Positions 32,806 to 41,798 are shown, counted from the first letter of the stretch. The stretch is DNA of 64,000 nt from UBA668 sp041918155 (GCA_041918155.1 JAYRWH010000090.1:1-64000); one strand, 5' to 3'. Notes: generated from the letters alone by a model not told the origin. Made by a program: numbers and translations.

Positions 32806-33375
32806 GCCGGCCACGATGCGGTCGCGCAGGACCGCGAGCAGCTCATGGCGGCGGATTTCCATGCGCTCGATGCGCACCTCGTCGGCCGAGGGGCCGAGCC
32901 ACCAGCGCAGCGCGTCGGCCGCGTAGCCGACGCTCGCGATCGGGCGGCCGAACATCACGGCTTCCAGCGCGTCGATCTCGTGCCAGCCGCGGGTAAGCAA
33001 GATCGCGAACGCCACCGACGGCCCGCGGGCCACGCCCATGTGGCAGTGCACGAGCACCGAGTCCGCGCGCTCCGCCGCCGCGGTCGTGGATTCGAACCAG
33101 CGCGGGTCGCGCGGCGAGCCGTCGTCGGGCGCGGGTAGCCACACCCTCGAGACGGCCGACATGGGGGTGGTGATCGGTGAGCCGTCGTCGGTGAGGTCGA
33201 TCACGAGGTGCACGCCACGCGCCTCCCACGAAGCCGGGGGTACCGTGTCGCGCTTCATCGGCTGGCCGCTGACGGCGAGCCCGGGGGCCACGATCGACAC
33301 GACATGGCGGAACTCGTCCTCACCCGGCGGATGGGGGCGGGGGCAGGCACACTCGCGGGGCGTCGCCGGCTCCAT
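32803..33375 (-). CDS. Dual-specificity/tyrosine phosphatase-like protein
   Basis: The 190-residue protein has the Cys-X5-Arg active-site loop VLVHCHMGVARGPS with nucleophile C111 and R117, and a preceding acidic segment WLPAPDDGSPRD that could supply the general acid. The shape (beta-strand GVHLVIDLTDD, P-loop, helix FAILLTRGWHEIDALEAV) is that of small dual-specificity phosphatases. Substrate may be a phosphoprotein or a phosphorylated sugar or lipid; not determinable. It follows the lipoprotein gene with a one-base gap, implying co-transcription. Confidence 0.88.
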   Translation of the reverse strand: MEPATPRECACPRPHPPGEDEFRHVVSIVAPGLAVSGQPMKRDTVPPASWEARGVHLVIDLTDDGSPITTPMSAVSRVWLPAPDDGSPRDPRWFESTTAAAERADSVLVHCHMGVARGPSVAFAILLTRGWHEIDALEAVMFGRPIASVGYAADALRWWLGPSADEVRIERMEIRRHELLAVLRDRIVAG

Positions 33376-33376
33376 C

Positions 33377-34204
33377 TCAGACCAGGCCTCCGTTGCGCAG
33401 CACCGCCAGCGCGTGCTCGCGGAACAGGTCGACCGCCGGCGCCAGGTCGGCGAGCAGCGCCTTGTACGCTCCCGCAGGCTCGGCGTAGCCGGTGGTGCAG
33501 CAGTACGAGTCGAGGTTGGCGGTGAGCACGATGCGCCCGTAGCGCTCGATCACCACGATGCTCGTCTCGTTCGCCGAGTAGTCGATGCCGTCGAGTGTGG
33601 TGGAGAAGACCTGGTCGTTGGTCATCACCAACGCCTCGTCGGCATCCGGCACTTCCCGGGCTTCGGTCGACACGACCTCGTGCACGTTCCACATCTGTAT
33701 GCCGGCGAGCGACTCGTCGCCAAAGCCGTTGTACTCGCCGTTCTCCGCGCCCTCGGGAGCGGCGAAGTCGAGCGTGCAATCGGCCTGCTCGCGGGTGAGG
33801 GCGAGGTAGCCCTGCGCATCGGCCACCGAGGGGAAGGCGAAGACCGTGACGAACCCGACACCGCCCTCGGCCGTGGTGTAGCCGACCCCGTTGGCGACGG
33901 ACTCGACATTGTTCTCGGTTGCCCGCCAGTCCTGGTTGCCTTCGTTGCACGCGCCGGCCAACACGCCCCCGCCGGCGCTGAGGAGGGTGTTCGGCTCGCC
34001 TACCTGCAACACCCACCCATCAGGCATGTTGCTGGCCTTGGGCAGAGCAGCCAGCAGCAGGTCGCTGGTGGGCGGGTGGGTGGTCGAGGGAGCGTCGGTC
34101 GTGTTCGGTGCGGCCGTCGTGGCGGCGCCGCCCGACGCCCCGTCGCTGCACGCCACAAGGGCGATGGCGACGCCGAGGGCGGGGAGGAGGCGATGCCGTG
34201 TCAT
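33377..34204 (-). CDS. Hypothetical lipoprotein
   Basis: The 275-residue protein has a lipoprotein signal (MTRHRLLPALGVAIALVAC, Cys19) and a Ala/Thr/Ser/Pro linker to about residue 47. A mature domain follows with ASNMPDGWVLQVGEPN, FAFPSVADAQGYLALTREQADC and a C-terminal GRIVLTANLDSYCC. Its repeated alpha/beta layout resembles other actinobacterial cell-surface proteins of unknown function. It is the first gene of a two-gene unit with the phosphatase. Confidence 0.85.
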   Translation of the reverse strand: MTRHRLLPALGVAIALVACSDGASGGAATTAAPNTTDAPSTTHPPTSDLLLAALPKASNMPDGWVLQVGEPNTLLSAGGGVLAGACNEGNQDWRATENNVESVANGVGYTTAEGGVGFVTVFAFPSVADAQGYLALTREQADCTLDFAAPEGAENGEYNGFGDESLAGIQMWNVHEVVSTEAREVPDADEALVMTNDQVFSTTLDGIDYSANETSIVVIERYGRIVLTANLDSYCCTTGYAEPAGAYKALLADLAPAVDLFREHALAVLRNGGLV

Positions 34205-34272
34205 GGCCCCGCAAGGTAACAGCCGCTGTCGCCCGCCGGGCCTCGCTTGACATCGTCGGATTGCTCGCTAAT

Positions 34273-34292
34273 CTACAACCATATGGTTGTAG
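34273..34292. promoter_or_regulatory. Perfect 20-bp palindrome over the ArsR start codon
   Basis: CTACAACCATATGGTTGTAG is identical to its reverse complement, and the ArsR ATG (34283-34285) lies in its centre. An A/T-rich TAATCT just upstream could be the -10 element. A repressor bound here would block both transcription and the start site, so this is very likely the ArsR autoregulatory operator. Confidence 0.82.
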
Positions 34293-34627
34293 GTTGGGAC
34301 TGGACTCCGGAACAGGTCGACCGCCTGTTCCACGCGCTCGCCGACGCAACCCGACGCGACATCGCGATGGCCACGTTCGAGTCACCGCGCTCGGTGTCCG
34401 AGCTGGCCCGCCGCTACCCGATGAGCTTCGCCGCGGTGCAGAAGCATGTCGCCGTGCTCGCCGCGGCCGGCATCGTCACCAAACAGCGGCACGGCAGGGA
34501 GGTGCTGGTGACCGGCGACATCGATGCCTTCCGGCGGGCCGTCGCCCTCCTCGCCGAGTACGAGGCGATGTGGCGCCGCCGACTCGACCGATTCGAAACA
34601 GTCCTCGACGAGGACGAAGGAGAATGA
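34283..34627 (+). CDS. ArsR-family regulator
   Basis: From the ATG at 34283 the product is 114 residues, a winged-helix repressor: WTPEQVDRLFHALADATRRDIAMA, SVSELARRYPMSFAAVQKHVAVLAAAGIV and KQRHGREVLVTGD. It lacks the CxC metal site of metal sensors, as expected for the ArsR subtype paired with SRPBCC proteins. The longer frame from 34247 would begin before the palindrome, so the start within it is preferred. The downstream SRPBCC gene begins two bases after the stop. The transcript may be leaderless. Confidence 0.93.
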   Translation: MVVGWDWTPEQVDRLFHALADATRRDIAMATFESPRSVSELARRYPMSFAAVQKHVAVLAAAGIVTKQRHGREVLVTGDIDAFRRAVALLAEYEAMWRRRLDRFETVLDEDEGE

Positions 34628-34628
34628 C

Positions 34629-35114
34629 ATGCCCGTGACCGACGTCCGCAAGGACCCTGCGCACCTCACGCTCACGCTTGTGAGCGAGTACGACCACCCC
34701 GTCGAGAAGGTGTGGTCGTTGTGGAGCGACCCGCGCAAGCTGGAGAAGTGGTGGGGTCCGCCCAGCCACCCGGCCACGGTAGGGGTGCACGACCTGGTGT
34801 CGGGTGGGCGCGTCACGTATTGCATGACGGGTCCCGACGGTGAGCAGTACCACGGCCTGTGGCAGGTGCGGGCGGTGAGCGCGCCGCACAGGTTGGAGGC
34901 GGAGGACTTCTTCACCGACTCCGACGGCAATGTGAACCACGACTTGCCGACCACCCGCATGCAGGTGTCGCTCGCGGCGCGGCCCGAGGGGGGCACGCGC
35001 ATGTCGATCACCAGCCACTTCCCGACACTGGAAGCGATGGAGCAGATCTTGGCGATGGGCATGGAGGAAGGCGCGACGAGCGCCCTGGCCCAGGCCGACG
35101 CCGTGCTCGCGTAG
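34629..35114 (+). CDS. AHSA1/SRPBCC-domain protein
   Basis: The 161-residue protein is an Aha1-like SRPBCC domain: LTLVSEYDHPVEKVWSLWSDPRKLEKWWGPP near the start, SGGRVTYCMTGPDGEQYHGLW in the middle, and SITSHFPTLEAMEQILAMGMEEG in the closing helix. The WWGPP and HFPT motifs are typical of the AHSA1-type proteins encoded after ArsR regulators. GAAGGAG precedes the ATG. Function is unknown beyond probable hydrophobic-ligand binding; its synthesis is presumably controlled by the ArsR palindrome. Confidence 0.92.
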   Translation: MPVTDVRKDPAHLTLTLVSEYDHPVEKVWSLWSDPRKLEKWWGPPSHPATVGVHDLVSGGRVTYCMTGPDGEQYHGLWQVRAVSAPHRLEAEDFFTDSDGNVNHDLPTTRMQVSLAARPEGGTRMSITSHFPTLEAMEQILAMGMEEGATSALAQADAVLA

Positions 35115-35128
35115 GTGTCGTTCGGCCC

Positions 35129-36715
35129 TCAGCTGGGGACGGCGACGCGCACGAAGCGTTGACCGCCCTCGGCGAATGCGCGCTGCAGCCCGGTCCTCAA
35201 ATCGTCCGGCGTAGCTACGGACTCGGCAGTCCAGCCGAAGCCGCGGGCGATGCCGACGGGATCGTGCGCCGACACATCCACGCCCATGCGCGGCGCGCCC
35301 ACAGCGTCGAAGGACTCGCGGATCTGGGCGTAGCCGTGGCTGTCCCACAGCACGACGACAATGTCGAGTTCCTCGTCGACCGCCGTTGCCATCTCGGCCA
35401 CGGTGAACAGCCACCCACCATCGCCAGCGAGCGCGAACACGGGCCGCTGTGGTGCGGCGATGGCTGCGCCGATGGCCATCGGCAGCGCACAGCCAAGCGT
35501 CCCGTAGCCGTACGGCGCGAGCCACGAGCGCGGCTGCTCGGCCGGGAGGTGAACATGGGCCGAGTAGCCGAGCTGGGTGGAATCGAGGGCGACGATCGTG
35601 TGTGGCGGCAACGCGTCCGCGATCGCGTCGAGCCAACGGGCGTGCGTGGCGGGCGGGGTGGCCGCGATGCGCAGCGTGAGGGCGCGGGCCGCGCCGTCAC
35701 GATCCGCGCCGGCGGGCAGCGCTGCGGCCAGTGCGTCGAGCGCGGCGCTTGCATCCGCGGTGATCGCCACCTGCGGGGTCATCCGGCGGGTGAGCTGCTC
35801 GGCGTCGATGTCGATGCGCACCAGGTGCTGCAACGCCAACGCCCGCCCGCCGTTGTACAGGTCCGTGTCGGAGACTTTGGCGCCCACCACGAGCACGGCA
35901 TCGGCCGCTTCCAGCGCGGCCTGTACTGCCGGCGTCATCATCGTGTTGCCGGCGCAGAGGGCATGGCTGGAGGGCAGCACCCCCTTCGCATTGCCGGTGA
36001 GCAGCACCGGTGCGTCGAGCGCAGTCGCGACTGCGGCCAACTCACGACCCGCGCCGAGGCATCCGCCGCCGGCAACAATCAGGGGGTGGCGCGCTCCGGC
36101 GAGCACTGTGGCGGCCTGCTGCACGAGCGCCGCCTCGGGTGCCGGCCGCGTGGCTGCGGACGGCACCTTCTCGAACGGTGCGACCCACTGCGCGAGCACG
36201 TCGGTGGGGAATGCCAGGTGCACGGGCCGCGGGCGACGCGACGTGAACACGTCCCACGCCCGGGCCAGCAGCGCGGGCACGTCGGCCGGGTCGTGCACGG
36301 TCTCGCTGAACGCGGTGACGGTGCGGGCCACGGCGGCCTGGTCATCGAGGTCGTGCAACGGCCCGAAGCGGCGGCCGAGTGCATTGGTGGGCGTGGTGGT
36401 CGCGAGTACGAGCATCGGGCGCGAGTCGTGGAACGCCTGCGCCATCGGGGTGAGCGCATTCGTGAGCCCGGGCCCGCTGATTAGCGTGCACACCCCCGGC
36501 CGGCCGGTGACGATCGACCAGCCGTCGGCCATGAAGCCCGCACCCTGCTCATGACGCGGGGAGACGGCGCGGACTCCAGCGCGGTGCAGCCCGCGGTACA
36601 GCTCGATGTTGTGCACACCGGGGATGCCGAACACTGTGTCGACCCCGTACTCGCGGGCGAGCAGATCGATCACCGCCTCGCCGACGCGCAACGTGGCGCC
36701 CGCTGGCGCGTTCAC
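35129..36715 (-). CDS. aruI: Thiamine-diphosphate decarboxylase, AruI-like (5-guanidino-2-oxopentanoate decarboxylase)
   Basis: The 528-residue protein has the three domains of acetolactate-synthase-type enzymes. Specific marks include VFGIPGVHNIELYRGLHRAG, PRHEQGAGFMADGW (catalytic Glu), LISGPGLTNALTPMAQA and RRFGPLHDLDDQ, which match the AruI group rather than acetolactate synthase. The ThDP motif is AGDGGWLFTVAEMAT...WDSHGY. It would decarboxylate 5-guanidino-2-oxopentanoate to 4-guanidinobutanal. The ATG overlaps the stop of the aminotransferase gene, the arrangement expected for the arginine transaminase pathway. In the ThDP motif an Asp/Ser occupies a position that is usually Asn. Confidence 0.85.
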   Translation of the reverse strand: MNAPAGATLRVGEAVIDLLAREYGVDTVFGIPGVHNIELYRGLHRAGVRAVSPRHEQGAGFMADGWSIVTGRPGVCTLISGPGLTNALTPMAQAFHDSRPMLVLATTTPTNALGRRFGPLHDLDDQAAVARTVTAFSETVHDPADVPALLARAWDVFTSRRPRPVHLAFPTDVLAQWVAPFEKVPSAATRPAPEAALVQQAATVLAGARHPLIVAGGGCLGAGRELAAVATALDAPVLLTGNAKGVLPSSHALCAGNTMMTPAVQAALEAADAVLVVGAKVSDTDLYNGGRALALQHLVRIDIDAEQLTRRMTPQVAITADASAALDALAAALPAGADRDGAARALTLRIAATPPATHARWLDAIADALPPHTIVALDSTQLGYSAHVHLPAEQPRSWLAPYGYGTLGCALPMAIGAAIAAPQRPVFALAGDGGWLFTVAEMATAVDEELDIVVVLWDSHGYAQIRESFDAVGAPRMGVDVSAHDPVGIARGFGWTAESVATPDDLRTGLQRAFAEGGQRFVRVAVPS

Positions 36716-37905
36716 GATGAGGCGACCTTCTCGCCCACGAGCTGATCAGCCAATGTACGGATGCGGTGGCAGGCCTCGGCCATGACGTCGCTCTCCACCG
36801 TCAGCGCGAGGCGGATGTGGCCGGCACCGCGTGAGCCGAAGCTCTCGCCGGGCATCACCGCCACGCCGAACTCGTCGAGCAGCCTCCACGCGAACGCTTC
36901 CCCGCTGAGGCCGGTGGGGCGGATGTCGGCCATCACGAACATGCCGCCCTCCGGCATGTGCACGCTCACCGACGTGCTGCCGTGCAGCGCGGCGACCATC
37001 GTCTCGGCCCGCTCGCGGAACGTGCGCTTCAGCAGCTTGACCTCAGGATGCTGCTGCTCGAGCGCGACCACGACGGCATCGCCGATGAACGGCTGGCTGC
37101 CGAACAGGATCGTCTCGGTCACGAGCGTGAGACGCGGCGCGAGCTCGGGCGGGCACGCCGCCCAGCCGGCCCGGAAGCCAGGCAGCGCGTGTGACTTGGA
37201 GATGCTCGCCAGTGCAACGGAGCGGTGACGCAGCTGCGGCCGGTCGAAGGGCGAGCAGAACGGCACGTCGAAGGTGAGATCGGCGTACACCTCGTCGCAC
37301 ACGATCCACAGATCGTGGCGTTCGCACACCTCGCCGATCGCATCGATCTCGGCCTCCGAGAGCACGGCGCCGGTGGGGTTGCCGGGCGTGTTGAGCAACA
37401 GCACCCGCGAGCGCGGCGTGATGCGCTCCTCGAGCGCTTCAGCGGTGAGGTGGAAACCGTCCTCCGGCAGGGTCGGCACCGGCACGAACGTTGCGCCGGT
37501 GGAGGCGATGACACCCTCGTACGTGGCGTAGTACGGGTCGGGCACGAGCACCTCGTCGCCGTGCTCGACGAGTGTGGTCATGGTCGCGTACAGCGCGTTC
37601 TGCGTGCCCGACGTGTAGACGATGTGTTCAGGCGCGACGGGCAGGCCCGAGCGCCGCGTGAGGTGGGCGGCGATGGCCTGCAGCGCGGCCGGCTCGCCCT
37701 GGCCACCCGAATAGCGCGTGCGGCCGGCGCGCATCGACTCGACCGCGCGGTCGAGCACGGCCGCCGGCGGGGGCAGGTCGGGCTCGCCGATCGACAAGAA
37801 GATCAGCGGCTCACCCTTCGCCGCGCGCTGGCGCGCCGTCATGTGCACGGCCCACTTCGCGGCGCCGAGTCCGTCGAGGCGATCCGACACCGATGCGTAC
37901 CTCAT
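36712..37905 (-). CDS. aruH: PLP-dependent aminotransferase, AruH-like (arginine:pyruvate transaminase)
   Basis: The 397-residue class I/II aminotransferase would convert arginine plus pyruvate to 2-ketoarginine and alanine. It shows IFLSIGEPDLPPP near the N-terminus, TSGTQNALYATMTTLV, LLLNTPGNPTGAV, IVCDEVYADLTFD and the Schiff-base lysine in SISKSHALPGFRAGW. The AruH assignment rests on the overlapping AruI-like gene downstream and overall similarity; a general aspartate-type aminotransferase remains possible. Confidence 0.85.
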   Translation of the reverse strand: MRYASVSDRLDGLGAAKWAVHMTARQRAAKGEPLIFLSIGEPDLPPPAAVLDRAVESMRAGRTRYSGGQGEPAALQAIAAHLTRRSGLPVAPEHIVYTSGTQNALYATMTTLVEHGDEVLVPDPYYATYEGVIASTGATFVPVPTLPEDGFHLTAEALEERITPRSRVLLLNTPGNPTGAVLSEAEIDAIGEVCERHDLWIVCDEVYADLTFDVPFCSPFDRPQLRHRSVALASISKSHALPGFRAGWAACPPELAPRLTLVTETILFGSQPFIGDAVVVALEQQHPEVKLLKRTFRERAETMVAALHGSTSVSVHMPEGGMFVMADIRPTGLSGEAFAWRLLDEFGVAVMPGESFGSRGAGHIRLALTVESDVMAEACHRIRTLADQLVGEKVASS

Positions 37906-37948
37906 GATTTGGCACGCTACCTGGCCGCCCGCGCGGCCCTGGCGGCCT

Positions 37949-38356
37949 TCAGTCGTGCTCGGTGTGGCTGGCGCGCTCGGCCACGATCGGCAGCATCTTC
38001 ACTGCCAGCTGGGGCACGTCCTCCAGCAGGGCGGTGAAGCCGCGCCCGTCGATGTGCAGCACCGCACCATCGGTCTTCACAGTGACGCGCGAGTTGCGTG
38101 GCCGATGGCACAACAGCCCGATCTCGCCGGCCACGCCCCCCTTGCCGATATCGGCGATGTGCTGGCCGTGGCGGGTGACTTCGAGGGTGCCATCGAGGAC
38201 GATCACCATCTCATGGCTGACCGAGCCCTCCTCCATCAACACCTCGCCGGCGGTGACGTTCAGCGACGTGGCGATCTTGTGGATGTGCTCCAGGTCGTGG
38301 GCCGACATCCCGACGAAGAGCGGGATCTGGTGCAGGGGGTCTTGGTGTCGATGCAT
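37949..38356 (-). CDS. Stand-alone cyclic-nucleotide-binding-domain protein
   Basis: The 135-residue protein is essentially one CNB domain: IPLFVGMSAHDLEHIHKIATS, VTAGEVLMEEGSVSHEMVIVLDGTLEV, then IGKGGVAGEIGLL and RNSRVTVKTDG, the phosphate-binding-cassette region (GEIGLLCHRPRNS). The ATG at 38356 was chosen because the domain begins there and GAGAGGA lies upstream. It lacks any DNA-binding or catalytic part, so it may act on partners. A similar gene is divergent at 38612. Confidence 0.88.
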   Translation of the reverse strand: MHRHQDPLHQIPLFVGMSAHDLEHIHKIATSLNVTAGEVLMEEGSVSHEMVIVLDGTLEVTRHGQHIADIGKGGVAGEIGLLCHRPRNSRVTVKTDGAVLHIDGRGFTALLEDVPQLAVKMLPIVAERASHTEHD

Positions 38357-38611
38357 CGGTGCCGTCCTCTCGACCGTTGGTTTCAAAGGGTAGTTCGCAG
38401 AGGCGCCGGCCGGAGACCCGACTGGCGCATCCCGTGTCGGGTCAGGCACCCGGAACGTATTCCACGAGCTCCAGCCGCCCGGAGCGGCCGGCCAGCACGA
38501 CCTCGTTGGCCGGCTGAAGACCGCACCAGGTGCCGTTCGGCTGATGTTGGCCTCGTGTTCACCGGCCGTTCAGATGATTCTGGCTAGCCTCGCGGCGAAA
38601 GGATGGGGGTC

Positions 38612-39055
38612 ATGGCTGAATCGGATCTCGTCGCGCAACTGGTTCCGTATCTCCGCAGCGTGGGGCTCTTCTCGCGGTGCTCGGACTACGAGTTGAAGGT
38701 GGTAGCTCGTCACTGCACCAGCCGCGAGGTGAAAGCAGGTGAGGTCATCGTGCGCAAGGGTGAGGACGGCGGCGAGATGTTCCTCGTGCTGTCGTGCACC
38801 GCCGAGGCTCGTGATGGCGACCGTCTGTTTCACACGTTCACGCCTGGCGAGTACTTCGGTGAACTCGCCGTCCTGCGGCCCGCGCCGCGCACCTCGGACG
38901 TGATCGCTACCTCCGACGGTCTGCTCGCGGCGCTCAGCCGCAACGAGATGTTCCTGCTGCTCGACACAATCCCGGGTGTCGCCAAGGCGATGCTGCAGGG
39001 TCTGGCCGACACCGTACGCGAAGTCAAAGAGCGCGCCGACCGCACGGGTGGCTGA
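38612..39055 (+). CDS. Stand-alone cyclic-nucleotide-binding-domain protein
   Basis: The 147-residue protein has one CNB domain: LFSRCSDYELKVVARHCTSREVKAG, EVIVRKGEDGGEMFLVLSC, then TPGEYFGELAVLRPAPRTSDVIA (phosphate-binding cassette GELAVLRPAPRTS) and a C-terminal helix. The ATG at 38612 follows GGGGG and AAAGGA; the ATG at 38603 is also possible. It is divergent from the similar gene at 37949-38356, which suggests the two arose by duplication or work together. Confidence 0.87.
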   Translation: MAESDLVAQLVPYLRSVGLFSRCSDYELKVVARHCTSREVKAGEVIVRKGEDGGEMFLVLSCTAEARDGDRLFHTFTPGEYFGELAVLRPAPRTSDVIATSDGLLAALSRNEMFLLLDTIPGVAKAMLQGLADTVREVKERADRTGG

Positions 39056-39102
39056 ACCCTCCGACTGCAGGTGGACTCGGTCGCCGTCGTAGCGTCCGGG
39101 CG

Positions 39103-40572
39103 GTGAGCACCATCGAGCACTTCGACGTGCTGATCGTGGGGGCGGGGATCTCCGGCGTCGGCGCGGCATATCACCTTCAGCAGCAATGCCCAGAGCGGTC
39201 ATTTGTGATCCTGGAAGCTCTCGAGAGCTTCGGGGGCACATGGCTGATGCACAAATACCCGGGCATCCGTAGCGACAGTGACCTCTACACGTTCGGGTAC
39301 CGCTTCAAGCCGTGGACGGGCGCACCGATCGCCACGGCAGAGGAGATCCTCAAGTACATGGGCGAGGTGATCGAGGAGAACGACCTCGACCGCCACATCC
39401 GCTACCACCACCACATCAGCGACGCGTCGTTCGACAGCGGCACGAACCTGTGGACGGTGAATGCGACCAACACTGCCACCGGTGAGCCGTTCCGGTTCAC
39501 GACCAACTTCTTGTGGATGTGCCAGGGCTACTACAAGCACTCCGAGGGCTACACGCCCGAGTGGCCGGGCATGGATCAGTACCAGGGTCAGATCGTGCAC
39601 CCGCAGACATGGCCCGAGGACATCGACCTGCACGGCAAGAAGGTCGTGTGCATCGGGTCGGGCGCCACAACCGCCACCGTCGTGCCGGCCATCGCCGGCG
39701 CGGTCGAGCACGTCACCGTGCTGCAGCGTTCACCTACCTACTTCTGGTCGGGGCGCAACGCGAACGAGGTCGCCGACATGTTGCGCGAGTTGGAGATCCC
39801 CGAGGAGTGGGTGCACGAGATCGTGCGCCGCAAGATCCTCCACGACCAGGGCGCGCTCACCAAGTTCGCCGTCGACGAGCCCGAGTTCGCCAAGGCCGCG
39901 CTCATCGACGAAGTGCGCAAGCAACTGCCCGAGGGTTACGACGTCGACAAGCACTTCACCCCGCGTTACCGGCCGTGGCAGCAGCGGCTCGCGTTCGTTC
40001 CCGACGGCGACCTGTTCAAGGGCATCAGCTCGGGCAAGGCGAGCATGGTGACCGATGAGATCGAGACGTTCACCGAGACCGGCATCCGCACCGTGGGTGG
40101 TGAGGAACTCGAGGCGGACATCATCATCACGGCCACCGGCTTCAACCTCAGCGTGCTCGGCGGGATCACGTTCACCATCGACGGTGCTCCACTCGACCTG
40201 TCGAAGACCATCACCTATCGCGGGATGATGTTCACCGGCGTGCCCAACCTGCTGTGGGTGTTCGGCTACTTCCGTGCCAGCTGGACGCTGCGCGTCGACC
40301 TGATCGGCGACCTCACCTGCCGCCTGTTGCGGCTGATGGACGCCAAGGGTGCGCGGCGGGTGACGCCGCAGCTGCGGCCCGAGGAGCAGGGCGAGCCCGT
40401 GCTCGACTGGATCGGCGACGACAACTTCAACCCGAACTACTTGAAGCGCTCGATGCACCTGATGCCCAAGCGCCTCGACAAGCCCGAGTGGAGTCACACC
40501 CAGGACTACTGGGCGGAGAAGGTGGCGTTGCCCGCGGTGAACCTCGACGACGGCTGCCTCGTCTTCGAGTGA
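39103..40572 (+). CDS. FAD-dependent monooxygenase (Baeyer-Villiger/FMO-like)
   Basis: The 489-residue flavoprotein has two Rossmann motifs: GAGISG (13-18) with FGGTW (43-47) for FAD and GSGATT (185-190) for NADPH. The fingerprint YQGQIVHPQTWP (160-171) fits the Baeyer-Villiger/FMO pattern with Tyr in place of the first Phe. A C-terminal VFGYFRASWTLRVD block and the motif DIIITATGFN near 345-354 fit the same group. It may oxidise ketones or sterol-like compounds. GTG start at 39103. Confidence 0.92.
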   Translation: MSTIEHFDVLIVGAGISGVGAAYHLQQQCPERSFVILEALESFGGTWLMHKYPGIRSDSDLYTFGYRFKPWTGAPIATAEEILKYMGEVIEENDLDRHIRYHHHISDASFDSGTNLWTVNATNTATGEPFRFTTNFLWMCQGYYKHSEGYTPEWPGMDQYQGQIVHPQTWPEDIDLHGKKVVCIGSGATTATVVPAIAGAVEHVTVLQRSPTYFWSGRNANEVADMLRELEIPEEWVHEIVRRKILHDQGALTKFAVDEPEFAKAALIDEVRKQLPEGYDVDKHFTPRYRPWQQRLAFVPDGDLFKGISSGKASMVTDEIETFTETGIRTVGGEELEADIIITATGFNLSVLGGITFTIDGAPLDLSKTITYRGMMFTGVPNLLWVFGYFRASWTLRVDLIGDLTCRLLRLMDAKGARRVTPQLRPEEQGEPVLDWIGDDNFNPNYLKRSMHLMPKRLDKPEWSHTQDYWAEKVALPAVNLDDGCLVFE

Positions 40573-40589
40573 ATCGATGGGCGTGACCG

Positions 40590-41798
40590 TCAGTCGCCGT
40601 CGCCGAAGCAGGAGCTGAGCCATCCGGCCTGGAGCAGGGTGATGATCCCCGCGTCGTCCGCCCGCGCCAGGATCAGACCATCGGACCATCCCACTGTGTC
40701 CGGTCCGAACTCGGAGTGCGACACCTCGGGCTTCGAGCTGGTGCCGGCCCACGGGATGCCGACGGTTCGCCCATCGGCCGTGCGGATCTGCAAGTCGGGT
40801 CCCCAGGAGCCGTACTCCCATCCGCTGAACGCGAGGCTGCCGGTGTTCTCGGCGCGTAGGAACAGGACCTTGAGGCTGGACCACCGCACCTCGTACCCGT
40901 CCGCGCACCCGAGGTCACCGAGGCTCGGCGGCGCGATGTAATCGGGCGGGCCGAGGATCTCGGAGAGTGCCGCGATCGTGCCGTCCACCGAGGACCCGAA
41001 GTAGATGTCGTTGAGTGCGTTCTTCTGGATGATGATCGGCCCCGAAGCCACGCGCGAGGTGGAGTCGATCCCCATGGCCTCGGCCGTCGGTCCGTCGATG
41101 GCTCCCGTTGCGGGAACACCCGCTGCGACCTGGAACTTCACCAGAGCCTGCAGTGTCTCGGGCCCGAGGTAGCCGTCGACCGACTTGGCCGGCATCAAGC
41201 CCCAGATGGCCAGCACGTGCTGGGCGGCGTAGATCCGGGGGCCGAACATGCCGAAGGCCAACGTGTTGTCCTCTTCGACGAAGGTGGCGGGCTTGGTCGT
41301 GATCTCGCACGACCACGCGGCAGCATCGACCGCCTCCGCGGGCACGCCGGCGTTGAGGATCTCTGTGCGGCAGGCGGCCGTGGTGGCCGTGTCGACGACG
41401 ACGTGCCAGGTGTTGTCGTCGGCGAACTTGGCGATCGTCGTGCCGCCGGACGCCGTCTTGGCCACGGCCCACGCGCCGTCGCACATGGCGGCTGTCGCGC
41501 CCGCAACATGCAGATCGGCGGCGAGTACGTCGTCGGCGCACGGGTCGGCGGGCGCTTCGGAGCGGCTCGTGGCGGTCGTGTTCCACGTGCCACCGTCGGG
41601 GGTGCTCACATCGGTCGCCGGCGACGTGACCGTGCCGTCGTCACCGGTGACGGTGATGATCACGATGATGCCGATGACGATCACCAGCACCGAAACGATC
41701 GCGGCGACGATCAGTCCCGTGCGCCGCTGCTCGGCCTTGGTGGTGATCATCGGCGGTTCGGGCGACACGCCGGGCCGTTGTCCGTCGTCGTTGGCCAT
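40590..41798 (-). CDS. Membrane-anchored protein with a peptidoglycan-binding-like domain
   Basis: The 402-residue protein has a short cytoplasmic N-terminus, one membrane helix (about 28-50, AAIVSVLVIVIGIIVIITV) and a large extracytoplasmic part. Around residues 185-245 is a PG_binding_1-like segment (AAQHVLAIWGLMPAKSVDGYLGPETLQALVKF, quoted in halves: AAQHVLAIWGLMPAK and SVDGYLGPETLQALVKF) followed by ATGAIDGPTAEAMG. The C-terminal half (NDIYFGSSVDGTIAALSEILG) is unrecognised. It probably anchors to the cell wall. Confidence 0.8.
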   Translation of the reverse strand: MANDDGQRPGVSPEPPMITTKAEQRRTGLIVAAIVSVLVIVIGIIVIITVTGDDGTVTSPATDVSTPDGGTWNTTATSRSEAPADPCADDVLAADLHVAGATAAMCDGAWAVAKTASGGTTIAKFADDNTWHVVVDTATTAACRTEILNAGVPAEAVDAAAWSCEITTKPATFVEEDNTLAFGMFGPRIYAAQHVLAIWGLMPAKSVDGYLGPETLQALVKFQVAAGVPATGAIDGPTAEAMGIDSTSRVASGPIIIQKNALNDIYFGSSVDGTIAALSEILGPPDYIAPPSLGDLGCADGYEVRWSSLKVLFLRAENTGSLAFSGWEYGSWGPDLQIRTADGRTVGIPWAGTSSKPEVSHSEFGPDTVGWSDGLILARADDAGIITLLQAGWLSSCFGDGD

